Assembly: GCA_029817715.1 (NCBI GenBank)
Contig: JARUPY010000533.1
Span: forward strand, 6,096,001 to 6,160,000
Direction of reading: 5' to 3'
Length of the DNA stretch: 64,000 nt
DNA from: Melastoma dodecandrum
Taxonomy: Eukaryota; Streptophyta; Magnoliopsida; Myrtales; Melastomataceae
The notes beneath the pieces are model-generated. The model saw only the letters and a list, made by a program, of their open reading frames with translations. It did not search any database and was not told the DNA's origin. Both the position numbers and the translations under genes were made by a program. Of the stretch, positions 21,246 to 32,691 are shown in pieces (within the stretch, counting starts at the first letter, position 1; the number at the start of each line of letters is the position of its first letter).

Positions 21246-24200
21246 ATGGCTGATAACTATCATATACCAAAACCACATGTTGGGAATCCTCCCATATTTG
21301 ATGGTAAGAATTTTGCCTATTGGAAAATTCGAATGAGTGCATTCGTCGATGCTATTGACGACGACTTATGGTCCTATATAGAAGATGGTCCACCTTCTAT
21401 ACCAGAGAACCAACAAAATGATCGAGATGGTCGTCCTACACGGGAATACCTCAAGATCAAACGACTCACTAAGACGGCAAAGTATCTAATGTTTAGTGCT
21501 ATGTCTGAAAGTGAATTCGTGAAAGTTTCTACTTGCACTTCGGGCAAGGAAATCTGGGATAAGCTTGTCACCATGTATGTTGGGACAGACCAGATTAGAG
21601 AAACTAAGATGAATTTTCTAATTCATCAATATGAAAATTTTACTATGAAGGCTGATGAATCTGTAGAACAGATGTTCCAGAGACTCAACCTCCTAGTTGA
21701 TGCCTTAACACATTTAGGCAAAATCTATACAAATTCTGAGATAGTTCGAAAGGTTCTGCGTACTCTACCCAAATCTTGGGAAGCTAAGAAAACAGCTATA
21801 GAGGAAGCTAAAGATCTTTCTACTCTTCGACTAGATCAGTTGATGAGCTCCTTAATATCATATGAGATGGAAAGATCCTCTCAATCTGATACAAAGAGAG
21901 CAATAGCTTTCAGAGCATCGGAAGAACCTACAGAAGGTTCTGATGATGAAGCAGAAGCTGACTCGGATGATGAACTCGCAATGATAGCTAAACGTCTTCT
22001 GCGGTTCGCCACCAAGAAACGCTTCAATAAAAGAAGCCAAAATCGTGAAAAGCAATTTGATCCAAGATTGGTCACTTGTTTTGAATGTAAAAAGAAAGGA
22101 CACTATAAGACAGAATGTCCTTTACTTAAAGAGAAGGAAAAACCTTCTACACAATCTAAGTCCAGGAAAGCAATTGCTGCTTGGGCAGATCTTGATGATT
22201 CTGATGTTGAGGATGAAGAAGCACTAATGTGTCTCACCGCTCACACAGAAACTCAAAATGAAATGCATACCTGCTTTCAAACAGAAGCTGTTGAAAGTGA
22301 ATGGTATCTGGATAGCGGATGCTCCAGGCATATGACCGGAGATCCTTCAAAATTTTCACAATTGACTCTACATAATGGAGGGTCTGTGAAATTTGGTGAC
22401 AATAGCAAAGGCTCTGTCATTGGAAAAGGTACCATTGGAAGTCCTGACTCCATGGTCATAGATGAGGTTCTGTTGGTCACAGAACTCAAGCATAATTTGC
22501 TGAGCATTAGCCAGCTTTGTGACAAAGGTTATAAAATAACTTTTGATCAAGACAAGTGTTCTGGTATCCTAGACAATGAAGTTCGCTTCATTGGAAATCG
22601 GAAAAGGAACATTTATACCTTGACACAGGAGAGCTTCTGTATTACAGAAGACTGCCTTCTGTCCGTTAAAGATGAGAGCCATCTATGGCATAGAAGGTTA
22701 GGACATTCCAACTTCAAATTGTTATCCAAGCTTGTGAAAAAGGATTTGGTTAAGGGATTACCCAATATCCGTTTTGAGCATGACAGCTTCTATGAAGCAT
22801 GTTCTCTTGGAAAACAAACTAAGTCTTCATTCAAATCTAAGAATGAAGTCTCTACTTCTCAACCTCTTGAACTTCTACATATGGATCTATTTGGACCTAC
22901 TAGAGTTCAGAGTGTCGGCGGTAAAAGATACTGTCTAGTTGTGGTCGATGACTACTCTAGATACACGTGGGTTAAATTTCTAACTCACAAAAGTGATGCT
23001 TTTGAAACTTTCATTAAGCTAGCTAAGAAATTACAGAATGAAACTGGATCTTCTGTAAAAGCTATAAGAACGGATCATGGTACTGAGTTTGAAAACCATG
23101 ACTTCGCTACTTTCTGTGACGAACAAGGTATCGATCACAATTTTTCTGCACCATATACTCCTCAACAGAATGGAGTAGCAGAAAGGAAAAATCGGACGCT
23201 TATAGACATGGCTAGAACCATGATATGTGAGAGCAACGCTCCACAGAACCTATGGGCAGAAGCTGTTAATACAGCCTGCTACATATCAAACAGGGTTCTA
23301 CTTAGACCCATACTTGAGAAAACTCCCTATCAACTATACAGGGGGAGAAAACCGAACATCTCCTATTTCTACTCCTTTGGAAGTCCTTGTTTTATCTTGA
23401 GACCTTCTAAGGACAATTTAGGAAAGTACGAAGCTAAGATAGATGAGGGCATCTTTCTCGGATACTCTTTGTCTAGCAAAGCTTATAGAGTTCTAAACAA
23501 AAGAACTTCTACTATAGAGGAGTCTATTAATGTAAAAATTAATGACCTTCCTACTATTATTACAAGAGATGTTATATCTCAAGAACCTACAGAAGATGCT
23601 GTAGAACCTCTACCCTCTACGAAAGAGAAGGGTGAACCTTCTGTTCATGAATCTAAAAATGATCTTGAACAAACAAATGATAATTATGAAGAACATTCTC
23701 ATAATAATCAACAAAGTGATATTAGAGCACCTGCTCTTTATCAAAGACGTCATCCTATAGACCAAGTCATAGGAGATCTTAACAGAGGCATACAGACTAG
23801 AAGTTCTGTAAATGCCTTCTATGAACACTCGACTTTTCTATCACAGAAAGAGCCAGAGAATATTGATGAAGGTCTAAATGATCCAGATTGGATACTTGCT
23901 ATGCAAGAGGAGCTTAATCAATTTGAAAGGAGCAAAGTGTGGTCACTTGTTCCTAAACCTGACAACCGTTCCATCATTGGAACTAAATGGGTTTTCAGGA
24001 ACAAACTAAATGAGTCTGGCATTGTTGTGAGGAACAAGGCTCGACTCGTTGCAAAAGGGTACTCTCAAGAAGAGGGTATAGACTTTGATGAGACGTTTGC
24101 TCCTGTAGCACGTCTAGAGGCAATAAGACTCTTATTAGCTTATGCTTGCTACAACAATTTTAAGTTGTATCAAATGGACGTAAAAAGTGCATTCCTCAAT

Positions 24201-25376
24201 GGAGAAATCAAAGAAGAGGTATACGTAAGTCAACCTCCTGGTTTCAAGGATCTGCAACACAGAGACTACGTCTATAAACTCTCCAAAGCTCTGTATGGCC
24301 TTAAACAGGCTCCTAGGGCATGGTATGAAAGGCTTAGCTCCTTCCTTGTTGAAAAGGGCTACAAAAGAGGAAGAGTAGATACCACTCTCTTTCTCAAACA
24401 CAGAAGCAATCATCTCATTGTTGTTCAGATTTATGTCGATGACATTATCTTTGGATTAACTGATGAAACGCTCTGTAACGAATTCTCCAAACTCATGACA
24501 AGTGAGTTTGAGATGAGCATGATGGGAGAACTCACGTTCTTCCTTGGTTTACAAATTCAGCAGACTGCAGAAGGTACATTCTTGCATCAAGAAAAGTACA
24601 CTAAGCAGCTCCTGAAGAAATTTGGCCTAGAAGGCACAAAACCTTTGTCTACTCCAATGGGTACAAATACCCAAATAGACAAGGATGAAAACGGGAAAGA
24701 AGTGGATAGTAAGCTCTACAGAAGCATGATAGGTTCCCTTCTGTATCTTACAGCTTCTAGACCTGACATACTCTTCAGTGTATGTCTCTGTGCTAGATTT
24801 CAATCAGCACCTAAAGAGTCTCACATGACAGCAGTCAAGAGAATCTTTAGATATTTACAGGGTTCTATGAACCTAGGCATTTGGTATCCAAAAGGATCAA
24901 ACTTTGATCTCATTGGATATTCCGATGCAGACTTCGCAGGATGTAAGGTTGACAGAAAAAGTACTAGTGGTACATGTCAGCTTATGGGAAACATGTTGAT
25001 TTCATGGTTCTCTAAGAAGCAGACTTCTGTTGCCCTCTCCACTGCAGAAGCCGAGTACATAGCAGCCGCAAGCTGTTGTGCTCAACTTCTATGGATGAGA
25101 CAACAACTTGAGGACTACGGTCACTCATTTACAAAAATTCCGATCAATTGTGATAATACTAGTGCGATAAGCCTAGCTAAGAATCCAGTGTATCACTCTA
25201 GATCGAAGCACATTGAACTCAGACATCATTTTCTGAGAGACAATGTACAACAGGGTTCTGTTAGTGTAGAATACATTAACACAGAACATCAATTGGCTGA
25301 CATTTTCACCAAGCCTCTGAATAAAGAAAAGTTTTTCTTTTTTAGAAGCGAATTGGGAATCTGCCATCCCCTATAA
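21246..25376 (+). CDS. Copia gag-pol polyprotein, intact
   Basis: A single 1376-codon frame covers the whole replication machinery. In order: UBN2-type Gag (~20-250), CCHC zinc knuckle ([14 protein letters not shown], ~278), aspartic protease ([14 protein letters not shown], Asp ~356), GAG-pre-integrase ([10 protein letters not shown]), integrase core (HMDLFGP ~545; [20 protein letters not shown]), reverse transcriptase ([19 protein letters not shown] ~1063), RNase H ([26 protein letters not shown]). The domain order PR-INT-RT-RH is that of Ty1/copia. Gag and Pol share one frame, so the Gag:Pol ratio must be set by processing or splicing. No stop or frameshift was seen, which fits a recent insertion. 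The start ATG at 21246 is the first long-frame ATG after the leader. Confidence 0.97.
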   Translation: MADNYHIPKPHVGNPPIFDGKNFAYWKIRMSAFVDAIDDDLWSYIEDGPPSIPENQQNDRDGRPTREYLKIKRLTKTAKYLMFSAMSESEFVKVSTCTSGKEIWDKLVTMYVGTDQIRETKMNFLIHQYENFTMKADESVEQMFQRLNLLVDALTHLGKIYTNSEIVRKVLRTLPKSWEAKKTAIEEAKDLSTLRLDQLMSSLISYEMERSSQSDTKRAIAFRASEEPTEGSDDEAEADSDDELAMIAKRLLRFATKKRFNKRSQNREKQFDPRLVTCFECKKKGHYKTECPLLKEKEKPSTQSKSRKAIAAWADLDDSDVEDEEALMCLTAHTETQNEMHTCFQTEAVESEWYLDSGCSRHMTGDPSKFSQLTLHNGGSVKFGDNSKGSVIGKGTIGSPDSMVIDEVLLVTELKHNLLSISQLCDKGYKITFDQDKCSGILDNEVRFIGNRKRNIYTLTQESFCITEDCLLSVKDESHLWHRRLGHSNFKLLSKLVKKDLVKGLPNIRFEHDSFYEACSLGKQTKSSFKSKNEVSTSQPLELLHMDLFGPTRVQSVGGKRYCLVVVDDYSRYTWVKFLTHKSDAFETFIKLAKKLQNETGSSVKAIRTDHGTEFENHDFATFCDEQGIDHNFSAPYTPQQNGVAERKNRTLIDMARTMICESNAPQNLWAEAVNTACYISNRVLLRPILEKTPYQLYRGRKPNISYFYSFGSPCFILRPSKDNLGKYEAKIDEGIFLGYSLSSKAYRVLNKRTSTIEESINVKINDLPTIITRDVISQEPTEDAVEPLPSTKEKGEPSVHESKNDLEQTNDNYEEHSHNNQQSDIRAPALYQRRHPIDQVIGDLNRGIQTRSSVNAFYEHSTFLSQKEPENIDEGLNDPDWILAMQEELNQFERSKVWSLVPKPDNRSIIGTKWVFRNKLNESGIVVRNKARLVAKGYSQEEGIDFDETFAPVARLEAIRLLLAYACYNNFKLYQMDVKSAFLNGEIKEEVYVSQPPGFKDLQHRDYVYKLSKALYGLKQAPRAWYERLSSFLVEKGYKRGRVDTTLFLKHRSNHLIVVQIYVDDIIFGLTDETLCNEFSKLMTSEFEMSMMGELTFFLGLQIQQTAEGTFLHQEKYTKQLLKKFGLEGTKPLSTPMGTNTQIDKDENGKEVDSKLYRSMIGSLLYLTASRPDILFSVCLCARFQSAPKESHMTAVKRIFRYLQGSMNLGIWYPKGSNFDLIGYSDADFAGCKVDRKSTSGTCQLMGNMLISWFSKKQTSVALSTAEAEYIAAASCCAQLLWMRQQLEDYGHSFTKIPINCDNTSAISLAKNPVYHSRSKHIELRHHFLRDNVQQGSVSVEYINTEHQLADIFTKPLNKEKFFFFRSELGICHPL

Positions 25377-25996
25377 CGTCTTACAAAAGACAAGGAAAAG
25401 TCATGTAAGTACTTTATATAATATAAAAACTTACAACAGAAAGTAGAATACTTAGTATGCTACACTATAGAAGGTACATCCTTCTACGCTACAGAAGGTA
25501 TAGCAAGAGTATACCTTAATAAACACAACTCGAATTAAAAATTTCCAAAAATAAAATTGGAAGTTTAAAGCAGAAGATATATTGTGAAAATATATCTGCA
25601 AAATGATTCGAGCAAAAATTAGCTTTCCAAAATCGAAAGCATCTACAGAAGGAATCCTTCTGTCAAGCAGAAGCCACCCAAAGTGCGGACCTTCTGCAGT
25701 TCGTTAAACAAAATCTTGGAGATTAAAACCAATTACGTGTGAAAATCTCCAAAAAGATATTGTTTCTGAATATCTTAGGTGGAACAAGATTTTCCATCTA
25801 AAGAAATCATTCATGAAATATTTATAATGGAAGAAAATATCTTCTTTCCAATATATTGAATTTTAGGAAATAAAATTTTTTCCTAATTTCACTAAGAAGC
25901 CTCGCTTACTTAAACTAAATCGGAGGTCTCTGTTTCATCTTCCCCAGAAGAAAACACGAAACCCTAGCATTCCATTCTCCGATTCTCTCAACACCA
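25377..25996 (+). other. Spacer between pol and the extra ORF
   Basis: AT-rich, without long frames, and rich in CAGAAG/CTTCTG words. It could hold a splice acceptor or promoter for the downstream ORF; no certain signal is seen. Confidence 0.5.
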
Positions 25997-27739
25997 ATGG
26001 CACCCAAGACGAAATTTCTCCGGAAAAAGTCTCTTGCTGCCGCCACACCTTCATCGGAGAAATCTCCATCTCCCCTGAAGGAAACACCTGCTGCCATCGT
26101 TGCTGAACACTCAGCCGATGAGGACACCATCTCCGAGGATCTAGGGCTTCCTACAGTCCAGCTCCAAGAGGATTTGGAAGACACGGATGCAATTCCACCC
26201 ACTGCGACAGAGGAACCTCCTGTCGTCCAGCCCTCTGTTGAGGAAACCCCTGCTGTTGGAGACGATGATTCGCCCAACGATGATGATGTCGAGAATGCTG
26301 TTTCTGACAAGGAAAAGCAACCATCTACCGATGATGAGGCTGATGATGAGATTCTTGAGATTGAGCCCATCTCTCAAGTACTCTCCATGCCGGATCGCAA
26401 GCAGAAGGGCAAAGCCTCTGCATCTCAGGCGTCTCTTATACAGACGACTTCTCCAAAGGCCAAACTTCTCCATGACGCTATGAAGCCAGGAGCTATTGCT
26501 TCTCGCACTCGGCAGAAAAGGAAAGTTCCTGAGACCGTGAGCTCATCAATGACAAAGATCGACGTGAAGAAACCTAAGTCACCGGCAAAGGTCTCTCTCA
26601 CGGACGTTTCTACCATCGAGGTCATCAAAGGCCTCACTCCTTCGGTAACATCTCTTGTCTCACAAAAGGAGATTGATGATGTTCTTGCTGACACTAGGCT
26701 GCCTAGTTATGATGCTATGGGTAGGCAGATTGCTACCTTCAAGCGTATTGATTTCAATTGGTTTGCCGCTAATGATCTCGATATAGCTCCTCTCTTTGAG
26801 AAACTTGGATTGAAATCCTTCTGCGAAACGTATGCTGAGTTGCCCGTAGTGAAATTGAGAGAATTCTACGCCAACATCACGTTTCATGAGGATGGTCCAC
26901 TTGTGAAGTTCATCAAGACGGTTGTGGACGGGATCACTCTTGTCTTCTCCGCTCACGATGTAAACCAAATGTTTGGATGTGAGGAGCACGACCCACTGTC
27001 TGAGCTTGGCCGGACTGCTTCTTACAGCATCATCCTTGGAAAGAAGGCACAAGTGCCGAGGTATCTTGAGTCCACGAGGCTGGACATCAAATGCAGAATT
27101 CTACACAGGGCTGTGCTATTCTGCCTTCTACCGCGTAGTGAGAGCATTGACACCATTACTCCAAATGATGCGTTGGTCATGGCGCACATTCTGAAAGGGA
27201 TCCCCTTCAACCTTGGACTTCTAGTCTTTCAGCACATGAAAAGGTGCTGCAACACCACCGGGAAAGCTCTCCCGTACGGCCAGGTAATTGCCGGCCTCTT
27301 GAAACTTGCTGGAATTTCTTCTAATGCATCTGCTATGCAAGAGAAGTGGAAGGTTGGAACCTTCGGGAACCAAATCATCACCAGCATGCACTATGTGAAG
27401 TCGGGTTCGACTTGGACTCTCAAAGGGAAGTCTACAGAATCATCCCCTGCTGCTGAGGAGAAACCTCCAGCCCCCAGAGCTGTGAAGAAGGCTGCTACTG
27501 CAACACCTTCTACTGCTTCAGCCTCTGCTGCACAGAAAGCAGCTGGACTATCTGAGGACGTCTTACTTCCCTCGGATCTCCGCACACTCCTCAATGATCT
27601 CAAGCAGCAAGCTGTGGAGAATGGGGAAGATATTCGCGTGCTCCAGCGTATGGTGCTAGACCTTACTCGCACAGTGGAACGCCAGGACAAGCTTCTGCGC
27701 GATAACCTTGCTGATGCACCTTCTGTGGATGAAGCATAA
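25997..27739 (+). CDS. Accessory ORF of the copia element (580 aa, function unknown)
   Basis: An intact 580-codon frame between pol and the 3' LTR, where some Sireviruses carry an envelope-like ORF. The N-terminal ~200 residues are acidic and Ser/Pro/Lys-rich (low complexity, basic start MAPKTKFLRKK). Residues ~235-460 form a compact domain (LREFYANITFHEDGPLVKF, FSAHDVNQMFG, YGQVIAGLLKLAG). By eye this resembles the putative plant transposon protein domain found in many plant retroelements. An Ala/Thr-rich linker and a predicted coiled coil (LLNDLKQQAVENGEDIRVLQ, ~530-570) follow. I see no signal peptide, furin-like site or convincing transmembrane helix, so an envelope role is not supported. 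Confidence 0.8.
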   Translation: MAPKTKFLRKKSLAAATPSSEKSPSPLKETPAAIVAEHSADEDTISEDLGLPTVQLQEDLEDTDAIPPTATEEPPVVQPSVEETPAVGDDDSPNDDDVENAVSDKEKQPSTDDEADDEILEIEPISQVLSMPDRKQKGKASASQASLIQTTSPKAKLLHDAMKPGAIASRTRQKRKVPETVSSSMTKIDVKKPKSPAKVSLTDVSTIEVIKGLTPSVTSLVSQKEIDDVLADTRLPSYDAMGRQIATFKRIDFNWFAANDLDIAPLFEKLGLKSFCETYAELPVVKLREFYANITFHEDGPLVKFIKTVVDGITLVFSAHDVNQMFGCEEHDPLSELGRTASYSIILGKKAQVPRYLESTRLDIKCRILHRAVLFCLLPRSESIDTITPNDALVMAHILKGIPFNLGLLVFQHMKRCCNTTGKALPYGQVIAGLLKLAGISSNASAMQEKWKVGTFGNQIITSMHYVKSGSTWTLKGKSTESSPAAEEKPPAPRAVKKAATATPSTASASAAQKAAGLSEDVLLPSDLRTLLNDLKQQAVENGEDIRVLQRMVLDLTRTVERQDKLLRDNLADAPSVDEA

Positions 27740-28374
27740 TGCACTTCTTTTGTTGCTTTGCTTTATCAGTACCTTTGGCCAAAAACTGATTCTCTTGGCC
27801 TCATGGTTTGATGTAATAAGTGTCATGTATGGACACACTTTCGCATTTGAGTTTGAATAATTCATCTGCAGCTTATGCTTCTCCGTTATAACGTTCTGTT
27901 CTCCTTATTTCTTTTTGATGTGACAAAAAGGGGGAGAAATTATGTTGAGGGGGAGTACATAGAACTAAGTACTTTGTGTACTTCGCTCTGTATTAAGGTT
28001 GTAGAAAAATCATGGATTTTCTATAACTATGGGTGTAGAAGGCTATGGGTATCAAAGCTCATATTCATCCTTCTGCTGGGAAGGCGAATAGTGATCTTGT
28101 ATAGTCACCTTTGCTGGGAGTGCAAAAGTGAAAACTCATCATTTTTGTCGGGCTAAATACAGAAGCTTCATGCTCTGTACATTATAGAAGCTTTGTGCTC
28201 TATGAATAGCTTTTTCTATAACAGAAGCTTCTATGCTCTGTTCGACAGAAACCACATGGTTCTGTGAAATGCAAGACTCGTACTCGCACCTATTTAGGGG
28301 GAGTCAGGGGGAGTTACTTGCAAAAATATTTCCCTCAACGATGAATGTTTTGTCATCATCAAAAAGGGGGAGAT
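27740..28374 (+). other. 3' region with multiple polypurine tracts
   Basis: AAAAAGGGGGAGA occurs near 27925 and again just before the 3' LTR (28361-28373). Further GGGGGAG words lie near 27949, 28297 and 28307. The last is the likely second-strand primer. Repeated tracts are a Sirevirus hallmark. Confidence 0.75.
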
Positions 28375-30281
28375 TGTTGAGGTGTTTTGATGATAAGCAA
28401 TGACCTTCTGCAAAGCAGAAGTCAACCCTCTACACGACAGAAGCTAATCCTGACAGGAACCTTCTGTAAGGAAATATTTTTGTAATTAATAATTAATTAC
28501 GAAATTAAGTGGGAATATTCCTTTGGAATTATCCAATATGATCAGGTTAATTATCTGATCGAAATCATTGCCAAAGAAATAAAATAGAATAATATATTTC
28601 CATTGGAGGAAATATAATCTTCTATTTATGGTAACATTCTACAAGGTTGTTTCAACCTTCTGTGAATCTATCCGATCACCAAAATCCGTTACCTAGGATG
28701 TTTATCCACGTCATCTGTCTAGATACATTCACTTAAGTATCTTGAACAGAATGAATCGAATTAAATCATTAAGGAAGTTAATCTTTGATTATTTCCGTTT
28801 GTAGAAGGCTGTCGACAAACCAGAACCTTCTGTAATGCAATATTCGTGGAAACAATCATCAAATTATTATTAATTTGATTTGATACGTTTACCTAAAGAA
28901 TATATGCCTAGTGTGACGCATTTGTAAATTAAATATTGTATTATATTCTAACCTTTTACTTTCCTTGTTCTGCAGAAGGCTGATTCGTCAGATTACCTTC
29001 TACACTTAGCGTTTTTGTCTTTGTGTATAAATAGGACATTAGTTCATGCTTTCAGATATATAGAATACCTAGACAGAACTGCCACGAATCTTCTTGTATT
29101 CTGAGAGCGTAAGTTTCGAGTTTTGTTAGTCACGCACGAGGGACGCTACCTGCAGAAGGCTGCATCGTTGGTGAAGTCTTCTGGGAGAGTGACTCGGGGG
29201 CCACGAGGGACTCGGTTGGAAGCTGCAGGAGACGTTGGTGGATATCACGGCTGGGTGTCGTTTGCCAACGTGCGGTGGGCCGGAGAGAAGGGCAGATACC
29301 CCGGGAGCACAGAAGGTGAAGGACTAACCAGCTTCTGTAGTGTAACGTTCTGTGTGTGCAGGTACCTAGGACGGAGGTTGCCGTCTGCTTGCGTGGGGTT
29401 TGCCGCGTGCTTGCGCAGGGTCTGCTGCGTGCTTGCGTAGGGTATGCTACGTGCTTGTGTGGGGTACGCCACATAGTCGCTATCTCGAGGAGATCGTGCA
29501 GATCGTGTGGAGCCGCCGGAGGGAAAATCCATCCTTGAACAGGGGTTGCTGTTCGCTTGCGTAGGGTCCGCTACGTGCTCGCGTGGGGTACGCCACGAAG
29601 TCGTTGTCCTTGAGAGGATTGCGCATTGGTTACTTTGTTAGTCACATCAACGTGTGCATTGAGTTACTATAGTGCAGAACCTTCGGGTCTGTACAACCTA
29701 CTATAGTGCAGAACCTTCGGGTCTGTACAACCTACTGTAGTGCAGAACCTTCGGGTCTGTGAATCTACTTCAGTGCAGAACCTTACGGTCTGTACTTATC
29801 AAGTCACTTCCTACATAGAACCTTCTGGTCTATAGTGGATTGACATTTACAACACAGAACCTTCTGGTCTGTGATCTTTCACTCAGAGTTCTACGGTACA
29901 GAACCTTCTGGTCTGTGCTGTGTAACAAGTTCTACGGTACAGAACCTTCTGGTCTGTGCTCTGCCACTCAGACTTCTACAGTGAAGAACTTTCTGATCAG
30001 CTCTATTTGCTATCGATTGTGTAATCTGTATTGAGATAAAATTGAGTGGAAACCATCCAAGTTTCTGGGTGAAGAGTGGAGTAGGCGATTTGCCGAACCA
30101 CTATAAAAGTCTTGCGTACTTCAAACAAATCGCAATCACAATCCAACGTTCTGTTTTACAGAAACCTATCTCTAAGGTTCTGTGGCACAGAAGCTTTCTT
30201 CCGCTGCGGGGTTAATCGAAAAGGAGTTAAATATCCTTAATTGGACTTTAACACTAATTCACCCCCCCTCTTAGTGTAACA
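28375..30281 (+). repeat. 3' LTR of the copia element
   Basis: 1907 bp, nearly identical to 18701-20601 and carrying the same TATA box, 22-bp and 34-bp repeat clusters. Confidence 0.95.
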
Positions 30282-30669
30282 GATCTCCACGAGTGTACGG
30301 AAACTGTGCTGGAAAAAGCTCAAGGAATCTACTCCTTGATGACTAGAGCACGTGTGCACAACTCTGGTCTGTTTGCCAGAACTCGGATCGTTGTTAGCCT
30401 CTCTCTACTCACGGGGTCGATGACCGGACAGGAACTAGTCCCAGATCCAAAAAGTCTCGTTACAATTAAAAAGCAAGCCATCGTCCTTAATCATACATAA
30501 AACTGATATAGCTGCCATGATCAATTAAAACCATTACCAACTAAAGTTAACGCCCACAACACAACAAACTATGTGACGACCACAAAAAGAATGCGAGGCA
30601 GTCTAAACACCCACCCCCCCCCGGGGGGCCATTCTCATAGCTGAGAACGGCGTCAATTTCTGTCCCTTT
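30282..30669. other. Spacer between copia and Ogre elements
   Basis: The first ~90 bp continue the duplicated segment interrupted by the copia insertion. The remainder has a C8/G6 run near 30615-30630 and nothing recognisable. Confidence 0.5.
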
Positions 30670-32665
30670 TGTAAATACCCCAAATTTGTAATCTACTTTA
30701 TATTTATTACCTTTTTAAATTTCTCACATTATCGTTTCCAATTCTAAAACTCCCAACTTGATGACAAACAATAATGATGCGTTTTCCATGTACAGAGAAA
30801 ACGGGCTTTTGGAAACCCACATTAATCCTATAAACATCGGTTACTAATCTGAGCAGCCTCTAGAGCTCCAAAAAATTCAGCAATTAATCCACGACATTTA
30901 ATCCATTGCCCTTTCTGAGACTCTCTTATACCCCTGGACAGAATACACACACAAGGAGAGACACAGAGCAGCCTTGATCCTCTGACGATAGTTCCTCCCC
31001 CGCATCCATCTCCTCACCAAGGTAAGAGGAAGAAAACGTTAATGGGAACCCCCCAAAAAAACCAACCAGCAGTCCAGCTCTCCTTCTCCAAGCAGCCGTA
31101 AAACGGCCAAAGCTCCTACAACAACCGTTCACCAGCCGCGATGGACATCGGTGGAACCCAGACCAGTGGTAGCAACAAGTCCCAAGCCTAGCCGCACCTC
31201 TAACTTCTCGCGGCTGCGCATTAGCACCGCGAGAAGTCATTTTGTATTCTGATCAACTTACCTACATGTGCAGAACGAATAGGAACGGATAATGGACGAC
31301 GTGACCTCATCCGGCAGCGAACCTGTCTTTTCCCGGCGACTTCGGAATCGGCAGCAGAGAACCACCTCATTCCCGACGTTCTCAGATCTAGTGGTGGGGA
31401 ACTCTCTTCCTCCCAATGTCCCCTCCAGCAGCGAGATCCGACCACGTCGTCGACGACCCCTTTTTCCCGATCTAGCGACGAAGGACCCACGATTTATCCT
31501 GACTTCGGAACAGGCCGTGGCGACCATGTCTCCCCGGCGTCTCTAAACCTCCTGCCACTGCGAACCCGTCTCCTCGGCATCTCCAGACCGCAGCGGCGGC
31601 TAACCCACCTTCCCCGAGGGCGTCCCCAGAATTTACAGCGGCAAACTCGCCTTCCCCGGCCTACTTCCCGCTGCCTCATACCCGACGCCCTAAGCCGTCT
31701 CCCCGCCAGCTCCGTCCCTTAGACCGCCCCGGCCTCCTTTTCTAGTCGCGCCCAACCCTTGAGGATGTCTTCCTCACCATGGCCGCATTCGAGATCTCAG
31801 ATGGGTTAGAGGAGGTGTGGCACAAGAAAAGAGGCTCGGTGGATGCTTCACAAAAAGCGGCCCCAACTGACAAGCTTAGTCGATGACATGCCATCCCGAC
31901 AGGCCTCAGGTACATGAGGGAGGTGCGAGCCTCCCGTTGTTTTTTTATTTTCACATGTAACGGGTCGTGGGCCCAAGTGCATAGGCCCACGATCACCACC
32001 TTTCCCCGCTCCATTTGATCTAAATAATTGTCTGTGTCTGTCCGCATGCTTTAGGCCCATAGGTTTATCGTCGCATGCTGTTTGCAAAGCAAATAAACAT
32101 GAGTTCGGGCCCAAAAGCCCGAATCGGGTCCAACGCCCGTAAATCAGAAACATGAGTCCGGAGTGATGCCGGATCGGGTCCAACACCCGTTAATCAAAAG
32201 CAAACTTTTTGGGAGCAAACGCCACCTTTTCGCATGTTTAGATGTAAGAGTTAGTAATTAGGAATCTCCGAATCTACTCTGGTTTTCCGACTTAAACCAA
32301 GCTTTTATAATTAAGTCGGTGGCGACTCCGTTATAGTTTACCTAGGTTAAACAACAACACATTTTTTTTACGAAGTCATTTTGGATGGGTGACGGCGACC
32401 CGAGCCACTCTTGGAACCTCTTGAAGTTTCTTCCTCTTTGGGTCATGCGCTCCTTTTCGCTCGTCGCCTCTTAAGGAGCATGGAGACGATCGACGAAAAG
32501 TCTGGGCAGACCCGATCAGGAATCAAAGGAGGGATCGCCTTGGGCTTTTTCGCAGCGTTCAACGCTCGAGTCGCGACGCCGACCGGAAGACTCTAGGGGA
32601 GCGGGCCCGGATCCTCGGGTCGTCCGAACCGCTGCGCGCGTGCTAGGCCGGAAGGCGCGCGTACA
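30670..32665 (+). repeat. 5' LTR of the Ogre element
   Basis: 1996 bp, TGTAAATACCCC...GCGTACA. It lacks a ~28-bp segment present in the 3' LTR near 46496. Arginine-rich minus-strand frames here are shadows of GC-rich LTR sequence. Confidence 0.9.
31203..31237. repeat. 11-bp hairpin in the Ogre LTR
   Basis: ACTTCTCGCGG and CCGCGAGAAGT form a perfect 11-bp stem with a 13-nt loop. It is conserved in the 3' LTR (46528-46562). It may be an RNA structure near the R region. Confidence 0.7.
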
Positions 32666-32672
32666 TCCCGGA

Positions 32673-32691
32673 TGGCGACTCCACTGGGGAC
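32673..32691 (+). other. Primer binding site of the Ogre element
   Basis: TGGCGACTCCACTGGGGAC lies 7 bp after the LTR end. TGGCG starts fit Ogre/Tat elements, which are reported to use tRNA-Arg; I did not check the match against a tRNA. Confidence 0.65.

Larger units (their letters stand above)
18701..30281 (+). mobile_element. Complete young Sirevirus-like Ty1/copia retrotransposon
   Basis: This 11.58-kb element has two 1.9-kb LTRs, an initiator-Met PBS, an intact gag-pol, an extra ORF and polypurine tracts. The flanking target bases are GATC on both sides (18697-18700 and 30282-30285), perhaps a trimmed 5-bp duplication. By eye the LTRs differ at 4 substitutions and 2 small indels (4 and 2 bp). 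Long LTRs, an ORF after pol and repeated AAAAAGGGGGAGA tracts are traits of the Sirevirus (SIRE/Maximus) lineage. It looks capable of autonomous transposition. A solo LTR of the same family lies at 38637-40938. Confidence 0.93.

Noticed and set aside
25915..27744. Ser-rich minus-strand frames opposite the accessory ORF
   Set aside because: Shadow of the intact plus-strand ORF.
30926..31679. Arg-rich frames in the Ogre LTRs, also at 46226-47004
   Set aside because: They recur only because the LTR is duplicated, with no domain and a GC-rich bias.
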